DNA of 54,299 nucleotides from Clostridium sp. Marseille-P299 (GCF_900078195.1 NZ_FJVE01000005.1:460001-514299), one strand, 5' to 3'. Numbered from the stretch's first letter, positions 10,190-18,504 are shown. Notes: a model not told the origin generated them from the sequence alone. Made by a program: numbers and translations.

Positions 10190-11944
10190 TTATAGTGAAG
10201 AAAATACAAAATCATTCTCACCGTTTTCAGTTAGGTACTCACCATATTGAGCCATGTATGTTTGATAATACAATCCCTTTTTATTTAATAGTTCGTAGTG
10301 GGTACCTCGTTCTGCAATTCTACCATTATCTAAAAATATAATTTCATTTGCATTTCGAACGGCGGAAATACGATGGGCAATAATTATTTTAGTAGTATTT
10401 TTAAAGGTATTTAGAGTCTCTTGTATTTGATACTCAGTTTCCATATCAAGGGCTGATGTGGAATCGTCTAAGACTAAAATTGGCGCTTTTTTTGCAAAAG
10501 CACGTGCAATACTAATACGTTGCTTTTGACCACCAGAAAGACCTACACCTCGTTCACCAATGATTGTTTCATATTGTTCATCCATTTTTTCAATAAAGTC
10601 TTTTGCCTGGGCATCTGCTAAGGCATTTTGAATGGTATCATTTTTAATATAATCACGCTTTCCTAACTTTACATTCTCATTAATTGTATCGGAAAATAGG
10701 AATACATCTTGCATAACAAGGGATATATTCTTTCTAAGATTATCTAAAGATAAATCTCTAATATCAACACCATCTAGAGTGATACTTCCACTGGTTACAT
10801 CATAAAAACGTTGTAGTAAATTAATAATTGAGCTTTTACCAGTACCTGTGGATCCCATAATTCCAAGAGTTTGCCCTTCCTTTAATTGAAATGAAATATC
10901 TTTTAGTATTTCTTTATTATCAAGTGTTAGACAGACATGATTAAAACGAATATTTCCCTTTACATTATCAAGCTTAACAGGGTTTTCTTTTTCAATAATA
11001 CTTGTTTTCTCTTCATATATTTTCTTGATTTTTTTACGTGATGCAATTGCGGAAGCAAAGTCATTTGTAAGCCAGCCTAACATTTCCATTGGCCAAACAA
11101 TATTCGTACTATACTCTGCAAATGCGCCTAATGTACCCAGTGTTATTTCACCTTCAATTACTAGATAACCACCATATACAATTACGATAATAGGCAGCAG
11201 CTTCGTAATCATTTGAAATAATGGATAATATTTAATTAATGCTTTGGATTGGCGCATATTAAGTTCATAATAGCGATTGTTGTGAGATAAGAATTTTTTG
11301 ATTTCAAATTTCTCTCTGGCAAAAGCTTTTACTGTACGAACACCTGCTAAATTTTCTTGTGCTACCGTGTTTAAAACAGCATTTTCTTCACTAATCTCTT
11401 CATAAACTTTATCCAACTTCTTTTCCATTACGATGGCAAGTAATGCAACCATAGGCATAGCAATAACAGGAATTAAGAATAATTTAAAGCTTAAATGGTA
11501 CATACAATAAAGCACTATACTTGTATGGATAATAACTTCAATGATTAACATACCAACGTATCCAAGAGAGTTCCAGATTTTATCTACATCATCTTTTACT
11601 CTTGACATTATTTCTCCAGTGTTGGTTTTGTCAAAAAAGTTTACAGAAAGTCCTTGAATGTGCTTAAAAAGATGTTTACGTAAATTTAAGGCTATTTTAG
11701 AACTTACTGAGTCAAAGGTATATTCTTTTAGATACCCAAAAACACAGCGGCCTAAGCCAATAATAAAAATAGTGAATAATAGTTTATTTAATATATTGAT
11801 ATTTCCTTTACCGATTACGTCATCGATGATTCTTTTTGTTATTTGTGGAGTTAGCATATCTAGACTAACTTGTAATATCATGCAAATGATAGCAAATAAG
11901 TACAAATACCAATATTTTGCAATATATTTTGATATTTTAAACAT
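10190..11944 (-). CDS. ABC exporter subunit with degenerate Walker B
   Basis: A 584-residue half-transporter and first gene of the two-gene exporter operon. Six membrane helices precede an ATPase domain with Walker A Lys370 (GSTGTGKSS) and a canonical signature LSGGQKQR. The catalytic Glu of Walker B is replaced by Asp494 in VLDDSTS. This is the classic asymmetry of heterodimeric exporters: this subunit's Walker B and the partner's LSIGQ would form the degenerate ATP site, leaving one competent site. The ATG follows AGGAGG. Upstream lie a small ORF and a terminator on the same strand. Confidence 0.93.
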   Translation of the reverse strand: MFKISKYIAKYWYLYLFAIICMILQVSLDMLTPQITKRIIDDVIGKGNINILNKLLFTIFIIGLGRCVFGYLKEYTFDSVSSKIALNLRKHLFKHIQGLSVNFFDKTNTGEIMSRVKDDVDKIWNSLGYVGMLIIEVIIHTSIVLYCMYHLSFKLFLIPVIAMPMVALLAIVMEKKLDKVYEEISEENAVLNTVAQENLAGVRTVKAFAREKFEIKKFLSHNNRYYELNMRQSKALIKYYPLFQMITKLLPIIVIVYGGYLVIEGEITLGTLGAFAEYSTNIVWPMEMLGWLTNDFASAIASRKKIKKIYEEKTSIIEKENPVKLDNVKGNIRFNHVCLTLDNKEILKDISFQLKEGQTLGIMGSTGTGKSSIINLLQRFYDVTSGSITLDGVDIRDLSLDNLRKNISLVMQDVFLFSDTINENVKLGKRDYIKNDTIQNALADAQAKDFIEKMDEQYETIIGERGVGLSGGQKQRISIARAFAKKAPILVLDDSTSALDMETEYQIQETLNTFKNTTKIIIAHRISAVRNANEIIFLDNGRIAERGTHYELLNKKGLYYQTYMAQYGEYLTENGENDFVFSSL

Positions 11945-12165
11945 ATTAAAGTAATCCTCCTATATAGATCATAATTCTAAGAGTTTGGTTTATAGTTACA
12001 TTTGATGTTTTTATATTTTGTGAAATGGATTGGAATACAAGATAAATCTCAAGTTATGGTGGATTTCTAGATAGTGCTGATCTATTAAGGAATCTGTGTT
12101 GCACACGACATTAGGGCCTTACTTATGTAAAATCACAGGTTAAGACATAAGAAGAGTATAGAATT

Positions 12166-12202
12166 AAAAACAAAAAAATGCCGTGGCAAGACACCACGGC
12201 AT
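12166..12202 (-). terminator. Intrinsic terminator between the small ORF and the ABC operon
   Basis: On the minus strand ATGCCGTGG, loop TGTCTTG and CCACGGCAT form a perfect 9-bp stem followed by TTTTTTTGTTTTT. It lies 33 bases past the stop of the 28-codon ORF and about 220 bases before the ABC start. It either ends a short independent transcript or acts as an attenuator for the exporter operon. Confidence 0.9.
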
Positions 12203-12235
12203 GATAATTTAGAACATATGTATAGACATATGAAA

Positions 12236-12322
12236 TTAACGATGCATACTTGAGGTAATCTCGCAAGAATTATTCCAATTAAAATTAAATTTCATTCCAC
12301 TAAACATAATTAAATTTTTCAT
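12236..12322 (-). CDS. Small ORF of 28 codons (leader peptide or small protein)
   Basis: This short frame begins MKNLIMFSGM, contains NFNWNNSCEI with its only Cys at residue 20, and ends SSMHR. I do not recognise it. Three things argue that it is real: AGAGAGGT seven bases before the ATG, a consensus promoter 36 bases upstream of the start codon, and a strong terminator 33 bases past the stop. It lies directly upstream of the ABC exporter operon on the same strand. It could be a regulatory leader peptide, comparable in position to BmrB before bmrCD in Bacillus subtilis, or an exported small peptide. Neither role is shown by the sequence. Confidence 0.6.
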   Translation of the reverse strand: MKNLIMFSGMKFNFNWNNSCEITSSMHR

Positions 12323-12357
12323 TGCTTTTACCTCTCTTTCTTTGATTTTCTGTTTGA

Positions 12358-12386
12358 ATTATATTCCATTAAGAAAAATTTGTCAA
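12358..12386 (-). promoter_or_regulatory. Perfect consensus sigma-70 promoter
   Basis: On the minus strand TTGACA (12386-12381), exactly 17 bases, then TATAAT (12363-12358). Both hexamers match the consensus perfectly. Transcription would begin near 12351, cover the small ORF, and meet the terminator at 12202-12166. No comparable promoter is visible between that terminator and the ABC genes. Confidence 0.9.
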
Positions 12387-12503
12387 TAGAAAATTTAGAA
12401 ATATTTTAATAAATTTATCCAAAATTTCGAGTAATTAAGTTTATTAAGTAAATATTAAACTTTGGTTAAGATTGAAGTTATTAATGGTTTGTTCACAATT
12501 TTA

Positions 12504-12512
12504 TGCTATAAT
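12504..12512 (+). promoter_or_regulatory. Extended -10 promoter for the alarmone synthetase
   Basis: TGC immediately before TATAAT (12507-12512) forms an extended -10 element about 160 bases before the gene. The -35 region is poor, as is usual for this promoter class. Confidence 0.5.
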
Positions 12513-12672
12513 ACAGCTGTTAAATAATGATACATGACAGACTAAAATAAATGTAACTAGCGGGGAAAAGAACCGTATATATTGATTGACAGAGTGAATA
12601 AAATGAATAATATAAATGATTTTGGGGCGTTTATATTAAAAAATAGGATAAAAGGGAAAAGGTGTGGTTACA

Positions 12673-13686
12673 ATGGATTTACCAATTTTTTATGATGAAG
12701 TTGAAGAGTGGAATCGTACGCTATTAGTTTATGAAGCGGCTCTTAAAGAGGTTAGTACAAAGATAGAAATTTTAAATAGTGAGTTTAAATTGGCGCATCA
12801 ATATAATCCAATAGAACATGTCATATCAAGAATAAAAACGCCACAAAGTATAGCAAAAAAGATGCGACATAATCAAAGAGAATTAACCGTTGAAAATATT
12901 GTTAAATATATAAATGACGTTGCGGGTATTCGTATTATTTGCTCATTTACATCCGATATTTATCGTATTGCGGATTTAATACGTAAGCAAAACGATGTAA
13001 AAGTGTTAAAAGTAAAAGACTATATTATGAATCCGAAAGAAAACGGATATACAAGCTATCATATGATTATTTCTGTTCCTATATTTTTATCAGATACTAT
13101 GATTGAGACAAAGGTTGAAATTCAAATCCGTACTATTGCAATGGATTTTTGGGCAAGTTTAGAACATAAAATGTATTATAAATTTGAAGGAAATGCTCCA
13201 GAACATATACGAAGAGAACTAAGAGAGTGTGCTGATATTGTAGGTTTCTTAGATAAGAAAATGTTAGCCTTAAATGAGGAAATTAAAAAATTTAGTAATG
13301 ATCCAATGATTTCATATAAAGAACTGATGTCGGATATGTTTCAAGATAGTATTAAGGAATCCTATGGTACTGTGGTAGATGAAGAGAATGAAGTACTTAC
13401 AATTGAAAATAATAATGAGAACGATAAAGTTGTAGAATACCATAAAGAAATACAGCCTTTTATTATCGATGCACAAGCAGACGATATGCTAAGTGCTATG
13501 CAACAAAAAGTTATGAAAGAATCCACTGAAAAAATATTAGAAGTTTCTGAGGATAAGAAGGAGGGGAAAGAGGCGACGAAGGAGAAAAATTCTTCTAAGG
13601 AAACCAATAAGATACCTTTTACAGCAAGTATCTTTGGGCGCAACAAACAAAAGAAACAAGATATAAAAGCAAAAGCAGCAAATTAG
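12673..13686 (+). CDS. relQ: Small alarmone synthetase-like (RelQ/YjbM type) with C-terminal extension
   Basis: The first 220 or so residues match the ppGpp synthetase domain of single-domain alarmone synthetases: DVAGIRIICSF, NPKENGYTSYH and VEIQIRTIAMDFWASLEHK, the last holding the conserved catalytic-region Glu and Gln. No HD hydrolase domain is present, so it should make (p)ppGpp from GTP or GDP but not degrade it. RelQ proteins are usually 210-260 residues. This one has 337, the extra C-terminal stretch being highly charged, low in complexity and probably disordered, with a Lys-rich end. The ATG at 12673 is preferred because AAAGGTG lies 8 bases before it; the in-frame GTG at 12664 is possible. 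Confidence 0.85.
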   Translation: MDLPIFYDEVEEWNRTLLVYEAALKEVSTKIEILNSEFKLAHQYNPIEHVISRIKTPQSIAKKMRHNQRELTVENIVKYINDVAGIRIICSFTSDIYRIADLIRKQNDVKVLKVKDYIMNPKENGYTSYHMIISVPIFLSDTMIETKVEIQIRTIAMDFWASLEHKMYYKFEGNAPEHIRRELRECADIVGFLDKKMLALNEEIKKFSNDPMISYKELMSDMFQDSIKESYGTVVDEENEVLTIENNNENDKVVEYHKEIQPFIIDAQADDMLSAMQQKVMKESTEKILEVSEDKKEGKEATKEKNSSKETNKIPFTASIFGRNKQKKQDIKAKAAN

Positions 13687-13698
13687 TGAAAATAAATC

Positions 13699-13740
13699 AA
13701 CTTGCATTTACGTAGTATTCTACATGAATGCAAGTTTTTT
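13699..13740 (+). terminator. Intrinsic terminator after the alarmone synthetase
   Basis: AACTTGCATT and AATGCAAGTT form a 10-bp stem around 18 bases, followed by TTTTTT. It lies 13 bases past the stop codon. Confidence 0.88.
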
Positions 13741-13759
13741 AAATATAATGAAAATAAAA

Positions 13760-13831
13760 CACCGGCTACAAAGTGAAGTCCTTTTGTTAGATAGAAATCT
13801 AATGAAAGGGGGTTTACTTCATAAGCCGGTG
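13760..13831. terminator. Long hairpin between convergent genes, probable bidirectional terminator
   Basis: CACCGGCT pairs with AGCCGGTG at the base. Inside, TGAAGT pairs with ACTTCA, CCTTT with AAAGG and GTTAGA with TCTAAT, making a rod of about 70 bases. T-rich sequence follows on both strands (ATTTTTT on plus, GTTTTATTTT on minus). It should end the S1 gene transcript and back up the preceding terminator. Confidence 0.75.
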
Positions 13832-13867
13832 GTATTGATTTTTTAAGTAATTAGATTTGGTTATTAA

Positions 13868-14818
13868 TTAGAACTTTAATCCTTTTAATAGGCTACTTAA
13901 ATCTGTTGTAGCAGACTCTCCTGTGGAGTATTCTACTGGTGCTTCAGATGCGTCTTCAAGGACTTCTTCTTTTTCTTCAACAGCTTTTATACTTAAGCTA
14001 ATTTTACCCTCTTTTACATCAAGGATTTTAACATTAACTTGGTCGCCTACTTTTAATACTTCGCTTGGAGATTTAAGATGTTTTCCGCAAATCTGTGAAA
14101 TATGAACAAGTCCTGATAAATCATCTCCAATGTTTACAAATGCTCCAAATGGCATAATCTTTTCTACTGTTCCTGTAGTAACTAGTCCAATTTGTAATTT
14201 AGAAATTCGGCTGTTTTTATCATTGATGGCACGTTCTCTTAATACATCTTTTGCTGAAAGGACTAATTTATTAGCTTCTTTGTCTGCAGTTATTACTATA
14301 ACTTCAAGGGTTTTTCCTACATAAGAGTCTAAATCCTCAGTATATTCCAAACTTAGTTTTGAAGCAGGAATAAAGGCACGTATACCATTTAAATATGTGA
14401 CAACCCCAGCATTAACAGCTTGTGAAACTTTAACAGTCGCTACTGTTTTATTTTTGAGCATTTCATTAAGTGCATCCCAAGCAAGAATATCATCTGCTTT
14501 TTTACGAGATAATAAGATATTACCCTCTTTATCTTCTCTTAAGACAACTGCAGAAATTTCTTCGCCAATAGTTACATCAGCTTTAATAGAAAACTGTGGA
14601 TTATTACTTAATTCCTCAAGTTTAACAATACCTTCTGCATAATAACCTAAATCAACGGTAAGCTCTGTATCAGAAATACCAATAACCGTACCTTTTACGA
14701 TATCACCTTCTTCTAACTTCTTAAAGGAATTATCGATTTGTTCTTTAAATTCATCCATAGAAGGAATATATTCTTTTTCAGTGGTAGTATTTTCAGTATT
14801 GATTGATTGATCGTTCAT
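13868..14818 (-). CDS. rpsA: S1 domain RNA-binding protein (ribosomal protein S1-like)
   Basis: A 316-residue protein with three S1/OB-fold repeats at about residues 37-105, 118-190 and 205-275. The last is the best preserved (TGTVEKIMPFGAFVNIG, GLVHISQICGK, DVKEGKISLSIKA). Firmicute S1 proteins typically carry about four repeats and E. coli S1 six, so this is a short version. It may assist translation initiation or bind mRNA more generally. The acidic N- and C-terminal tails look disordered. GGAGGT lies 11 bases before the ATG, a slightly long spacing. Confidence 0.88.
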   Translation of the reverse strand: MNDQSINTENTTTEKEYIPSMDEFKEQIDNSFKKLEEGDIVKGTVIGISDTELTVDLGYYAEGIVKLEELSNNPQFSIKADVTIGEEISAVVLREDKEGNILLSRKKADDILAWDALNEMLKNKTVATVKVSQAVNAGVVTYLNGIRAFIPASKLSLEYTEDLDSYVGKTLEVIVITADKEANKLVLSAKDVLRERAINDKNSRISKLQIGLVTTGTVEKIMPFGAFVNIGDDLSGLVHISQICGKHLKSPSEVLKVGDQVNVKILDVKEGKISLSIKAVEEKEEVLEDASEAPVEYSTGESATTDLSSLLKGLKF

Positions 14819-14894
14819 CTAGTATCTTGACCTCCATTCTTGTTGCTTTATTCTTTTAGTATAGCATTTTTTAGTAATAAGAGAAAGGGAAATC

Positions 14895-14923
14895 TTGAAT
14901 ATTTGAAGGAGCAAACGTATAAT
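14895..14923 (+). promoter_or_regulatory. Sigma-70-type promoter of the Nudix gene
   Basis: TTGAAT (14895-14900), a 17-base spacer and perfect TATAAT (14918-14923) lie about 105 bases before the Nudix start codon. The element sits in the divergent gap with the S1 gene. Confidence 0.75.
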
Positions 14924-15027
14924 AGGGATGATTCCTTTTTTAGGAAACGTATATAAGTTAGATGATAAATAGCGAATAAAAAGCTAAATTGAAAAATAAA
15001 AAGTATTTTATTGAAGGAGGAAATTTC

Positions 15028-15729
15028 ATGTCAGCATTTTTAAAGGACATTGCACCTTTTTATGGAACGGGTAGTAAGAATGAACAAGGACAGGACCTAG
15101 AACACTTTTTAGAAGAATATGACCCAAATAAGTATCCAAACCCTAGTGTAACCGCAGATGTGTTGGTATTTCAATACAGTAAGGGGGTTACTAATGTTAA
15201 TTCGGGACTAAAACTTCTCATGATTCAAAGAAGGAATCACCCAAGCATCGGTTTTTGGGCGCTTCCAGGAGGATTTGTAGATATTAGAGAAGATATTGAT
15301 GCTGCAGCTAAGAGAGAACTTTATGAAGAAACGGGGCTAAATCAAGTACCGGTGCAGCAGATGCATTGCTTTGGAGAAGTAAATCGAGATCCAAGAACTC
15401 GTATTATTACCGTTTCCTATCTAGCCTTAGTTGAAAATGATTTAGCAGTAAAAGCAGGAGATGATGCTGCCGAGGCACTGTGGTTTGATGTATGTTTTTC
15501 AAAATCTGGTGAAGCAGTGTTTACTGAGGACCGTAAAATACAAAAATATGATTTAAAATTGAAAAACAAGGAAAGAAACATTGAGCTAAGTGCAAGCATA
15601 GAATATTCAGAAAAAGTTGAGGGAATTCTAAAAGATCCCCAGTTTCTTGTTCTTCACACGAATCAAATTGCATTTGACCATCCTGCCTTTATTGCACAGG
15701 CATTATTGTTTATAGAGTCTCAATTATAA
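15028..15729 (+). CDS. Nudix hydrolase
   Basis: A 233-residue protein with a perfect Nudix box at residues 82-104: Gly82, Glu88, Arg96-Glu97, Glu100-Glu101 and Gly103. It should hydrolyse a nucleoside diphosphate linked to another group, such as ADP-ribose; the substrate is not readable. The layout (leader region, Nudix domain, C-terminal extension of about 80 residues) recalls ADP-ribose pyrophosphatase-like and NrtR-related proteins, but I see no clear winged helix. The ATG at 15028 follows GGAGGAAATTTC, so the in-frame ATG at 14989 is not the start. Its 3' end overlaps the convergent neighbour by 6 bases. Confidence 0.88.
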   Translation: MSAFLKDIAPFYGTGSKNEQGQDLEHFLEEYDPNKYPNPSVTADVLVFQYSKGVTNVNSGLKLLMIQRRNHPSIGFWALPGGFVDIREDIDAAAKRELYEETGLNQVPVQQMHCFGEVNRDPRTRIITVSYLALVENDLAVKAGDDAAEALWFDVCFSKSGEAVFTEDRKIQKYDLKLKNKERNIELSASIEYSEKVEGILKDPQFLVLHTNQIAFDHPAFIAQALLFIESQL

Positions 15730-16464
15730 GATGTTTCTTTCATACAAAAAAGCACGGCCTTGTTTACCAATATGGTTAATTACATTTAAATGTTTTAATA
15801 TGTTTAGTGCAGTACCTGCTTCACTGGTTGAAAGTTTGGTTTTCTTTTTATAATCAGCTACAGTAAATGTATCTGGTAAATCAGATGGGAGAAATTCTTT
15901 ATAGTCTTTCCAAGTGAGTATATTAATTTCCTCATTAAAAGCAACAGGGATTCCATCATTACGAGTGGATCCCTTTTTTTTATCTTTACTCCATCCGTTT
16001 AACAAACGGTATTCTTCAACATCAAGTAAAACAATTCGTATATGTAAATTTGGATCGGATAAATAAGGCTTAATTTTATAGAGTTCTTTAAAAACTTGGT
16101 ACTTGGTGCCTGTCTTTGGTGACTTACGTTTTGGGCTAATCTCCCCTGTATCTTCATTAAGCCAACGAAGCCATTTTGTGTGGGCAATTGGGTAAACAAT
16201 AGTTACTTCGTAATTTGGTAAAAATGCATCTAATTTACGTCGTAATGTGTTAAAATTTCTTGTTTGAATTTCTATAATATGTGAACCCATCAAGATGTCT
16301 GCAACATAAGAATTTACCTTTTGTTCCTGTTGAGATTCTTTGGTGGAATAATAATTTTTAAGTACAGCATGAATGGTTTTTTCTGAAAGCGTACCAATGC
16401 CATTTTGTGCTTTTGCTTCATTTAAAACCTTATCCAGGGATAGAGAAAATAACTTATCATCCAT
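15724..16464 (-). CDS. Hypothetical protein, possible nuclease-like fold plus winged helix
   Basis: A 246-residue protein I do not recognise by name. The segment ADILMGSHIIEIQTRNF, followed by LRRKLDAFLPNYEVTIVYPI, resembles the core of the PD-(D/E)XK nuclease fold (acidic residue, then E-x-Q in a strand). The last 55 or so residues (FTVADYKKKTKLSTSEAGTALNILKHLNVINHIGKQGRAFLYE) look like a winged-helix DNA-binding domain. Together they suggest a DNA-acting protein, an inference only. It converges on the Nudix gene, the two stop codons lying in adjacent triplets with a 6-base overlap and no terminator between them. Confidence 0.75.
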   Translation of the reverse strand: MDDKLFSLSLDKVLNEAKAQNGIGTLSEKTIHAVLKNYYSTKESQQEQKVNSYVADILMGSHIIEIQTRNFNTLRRKLDAFLPNYEVTIVYPIAHTKWLRWLNEDTGEISPKRKSPKTGTKYQVFKELYKIKPYLSDPNLHIRIVLLDVEEYRLLNGWSKDKKKGSTRNDGIPVAFNEEINILTWKDYKEFLPSDLPDTFTVADYKKKTKLSTSEAGTALNILKHLNVINHIGKQGRAFLYERNIL

Positions 16465-16579
16465 GATATGCCTTATTCCTTTCTAATAAATATACCTGTT
16501 GTTAGGATACAACATCGTATGAATGAATGCAAGATAACTTAGTAATAATAGATATGATGTATGAATTTAGAATCGTTCA

Positions 16580-16608
16580 TTGACTTAGTGATATTAGCAG
16601 ACTATACT
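16580..16608 (+). promoter_or_regulatory. Sigma-70-type promoter of the aminopeptidase gene
   Basis: TTGACT (16580-16585), a 17-base spacer and TATACT (16603-16608) lie about 60 bases before the start codon. Confidence 0.8.
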
Positions 16609-16669
16609 AATTAAAAAAGTAACTTTTTGAGGTGCTAAACTAATAAAAGTGAATCTTAAGGAGGAAACA

Positions 16670-17971
16670 ATGAATAGTAAACAAACAGCAAAAGATCTGA
16701 TAAATTATATAAAGAATGCAAGTTCACCTTTCCATGTAGTATTAGAAAGTGTAAATATGTTAAAAGAAGCTGGTTTTACAGAGCTTGATATGAGAAGACC
16801 TTGGAACATTGAAAAAGGTGGTAAGTATTATGTTACACCTTATAAAACTAGTGTTTTTGCATTTAGCATAGGTAAGGAAGTTTCAAAAGACCAGAATTTT
16901 CATATAGCTGCAGCTCATACAGACCACCCTTGTCTTCATATTAAGCCAGTTGCTGAATTGGAGAGAAAAGGATACCTTAGAGTTAATACAGAAATCTACG
17001 GAGGCCCAATTTTAAATACGTGGTTAGATCGTAGTCTTTCCATCGCTGGTGTAGTGGCTTTAAAGGGCGAGAATGTATTTGAACCTAAACTTGAGTATAT
17101 TGATATCAAACGACCAGTATTAACCATACCTAATCTTGCAATCCATATGAACCGTGAAGTTAATAAAGGTGTTGAGTTAACAAAACAAAATGATATGATT
17201 CCTTTATTGGGAATGATTAATGATGAGTTAAATGCAGATTCCTACTTCTTGGAATTTTTAGCAAAAGAGTTAAATGTTGAAAAAGAAAATATTCTTGATT
17301 TTGACTTATACATCTATTGTTGTGAAGAGGGTTCCATCATTGGAATGAACGAAGAGTTTATCTCTTGCCCACGTCTTGATAACCTTACATCCTGTTTTGC
17401 TTTAACAAAAGCAATGATATCTGAGCAAAGAGAAGATGGAATTAATGTAATTGCATTATATGACAATGAAGAAATTGGTAGTCTAACAAAACAAGGTGCA
17501 GATTCAGCACTTCTTAGTATGCTGTTATCAAAAATATATGCTTCACTAGGCTTTGATGAAATTTCATTACAAGAATCTGTATTAAGAAGCTTTTTATTAT
17601 CTGTAGATGTGGCTCATGCACTTCATCCAAACCGTATGGAAAAGTATGATGAGAAGAACTATTCAAGATTAAACGAGGGTATTACAATTAAAATTAATAG
17701 CAATCAAAGATATACCTTCGATACCGAAGCCGTTGCTATTTTACAGCAGCTTTGTGAAAAAGAAGATGTTAAATATAAAAAATATGTAAATCATTCCGAT
17801 TTAGTTGGTGGAGGAACCTTAGGACCAATGATTTCTTCTTGGTTACCAATGAAAACAGTGGATTTAGGAATTCCTCTTCTTGCAATGCATTCAGCTAGAG
17901 AACTTATGGGGATAGAAGACCAACTTCACTTAGAGCGTCTAGTAACAGCATTTTTTAAAATCCAGGGATAG
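16670..17971 (+). CDS. apeB: M18 family metallo-aminopeptidase
   Basis: A 433-residue aspartyl-aminopeptidase-like enzyme that trims N-terminal residues from cytoplasmic peptides. Two-metal site residues are visible: His83 in AAAHTDHP, Asp237 in CPRLDNL, Glu267-Glu268 in YDNEEIGS and His407 in MHSARE. The length fits bacterial M18 peptidases. AAGGAGG precedes the ATG at 16670; the in-frame GTG at 16649 overlaps that site and is unlikely. No terminator follows directly, but a new promoter begins 69 bases past the stop. Confidence 0.93.
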   Translation: MNSKQTAKDLINYIKNASSPFHVVLESVNMLKEAGFTELDMRRPWNIEKGGKYYVTPYKTSVFAFSIGKEVSKDQNFHIAAAHTDHPCLHIKPVAELERKGYLRVNTEIYGGPILNTWLDRSLSIAGVVALKGENVFEPKLEYIDIKRPVLTIPNLAIHMNREVNKGVELTKQNDMIPLLGMINDELNADSYFLEFLAKELNVEKENILDFDLYIYCCEEGSIIGMNEEFISCPRLDNLTSCFALTKAMISEQREDGINVIALYDNEEIGSLTKQGADSALLSMLLSKIYASLGFDEISLQESVLRSFLLSVDVAHALHPNRMEKYDEKNYSRLNEGITIKINSNQRYTFDTEAVAILQQLCEKEDVKYKKYVNHSDLVGGGTLGPMISSWLPMKTVDLGIPLLAMHSARELMGIEDQLHLERLVTAFFKIQG

Positions 17972-18039
17972 AAATATAATTTAAACAAACCACTATATAT
18001 AGAAATGTCACAAAAAAATGTTTGAAAACAATAATTCTC

Positions 18040-18068
18040 TTGACAAATATTACAAAATTTGTTATTCT
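18040..18068 (+). promoter_or_regulatory. Promoter of a candidate structured RNA
   Basis: A perfect TTGACA (18040-18045), a 17-base spacer and TATTCT (18063-18068). No protein-coding frame begins within 900 bases downstream, so it should drive a noncoding transcript. Confidence 0.7.
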
Positions 18069-18074
18069 AAAAGC

Positions 18075-18274
18075 GGTCGATATCGAGAAGGTATTGTCCG
18101 GAGGATGAAGCGTTGGGGAACGTTTTGAGGGCATATGCATCAAAATAAGATTGTTAGAATCATATATGAGCTGTTTCGGGACAGCTTGCTAGATACATAA
18201 AAACAGTGCGTGATTTTATGGAATGTATCAGTATAAAGTATATGTAATAGCAATCTTATTTTAATTTTATATGC
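18075..18274 (+). ncRNA. Candidate structured noncoding RNA, class unknown
   Basis: Downstream of a good promoter lies a sequence with extensive complementarity. GCATAT (18131-18136) pairs with ATATGC (18269-18274), AAAATAAGATTG (18142-18153) with CAATCTTATTTT (18251-18262), and CATATA (18161-18166) with TATATG (18239-18244). The rod is capped by two hairpins: AGCTGT/ACAGCT (18169-18186, loop TTCGGG) and GATACAT/ATGTATC (18192-18229). The 5' part holds a further hairpin AAGCGTT/AACGTTT (18109-18126). The right arm ends T-rich (TTATTTTAATTTTAT) and could end transcription. It does not match the riboswitches, 6S, SRP, tmRNA or RNase P RNA that I know. It could instead be a MITE-like DNA palindrome. 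Confidence 0.5.
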
Positions 18275-18450
18275 GAATCCAAAGGAAGATAAAGGCATAT
18301 ATTATTTTATATATAGATGTTTAACGTTTTCGTCTATAAGAAAATAGTATATTATATTAAGCATCATTTTAATTCTATTTTGGTATAAACATGACTATAT
18401 TGTAGAGACTATATGATAGCGCAAATATGATGTTATAAGGCATTAAGACT

Positions 18451-18479
18451 TTGACAAATATATGCAGGCATGATATAAT
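18451..18479 (+). promoter_or_regulatory. Perfect consensus promoter of the metG T-box leader
   Basis: TTGACA (18451-18456), 17 bases, TATAAT (18474-18479). Transcription would begin near 18486, just before the T-box structure. Confidence 0.92.
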
Positions 18480-18504
18480 CTAAAAAGTTTCATATGAGAA
18501 TGCG

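Noticed and set aside
18075..18274. Known riboswitch or housekeeping RNA (SAM, c-di-GMP, c-di-AMP, TPP, FMN, cobalamin, guanidine, 6S, SRP, tmRNA, RNase P)
   Set aside because: None of the conserved core motifs I know for these classes is present, and the 5' and 3' ends do not pair as in 6S RNA.
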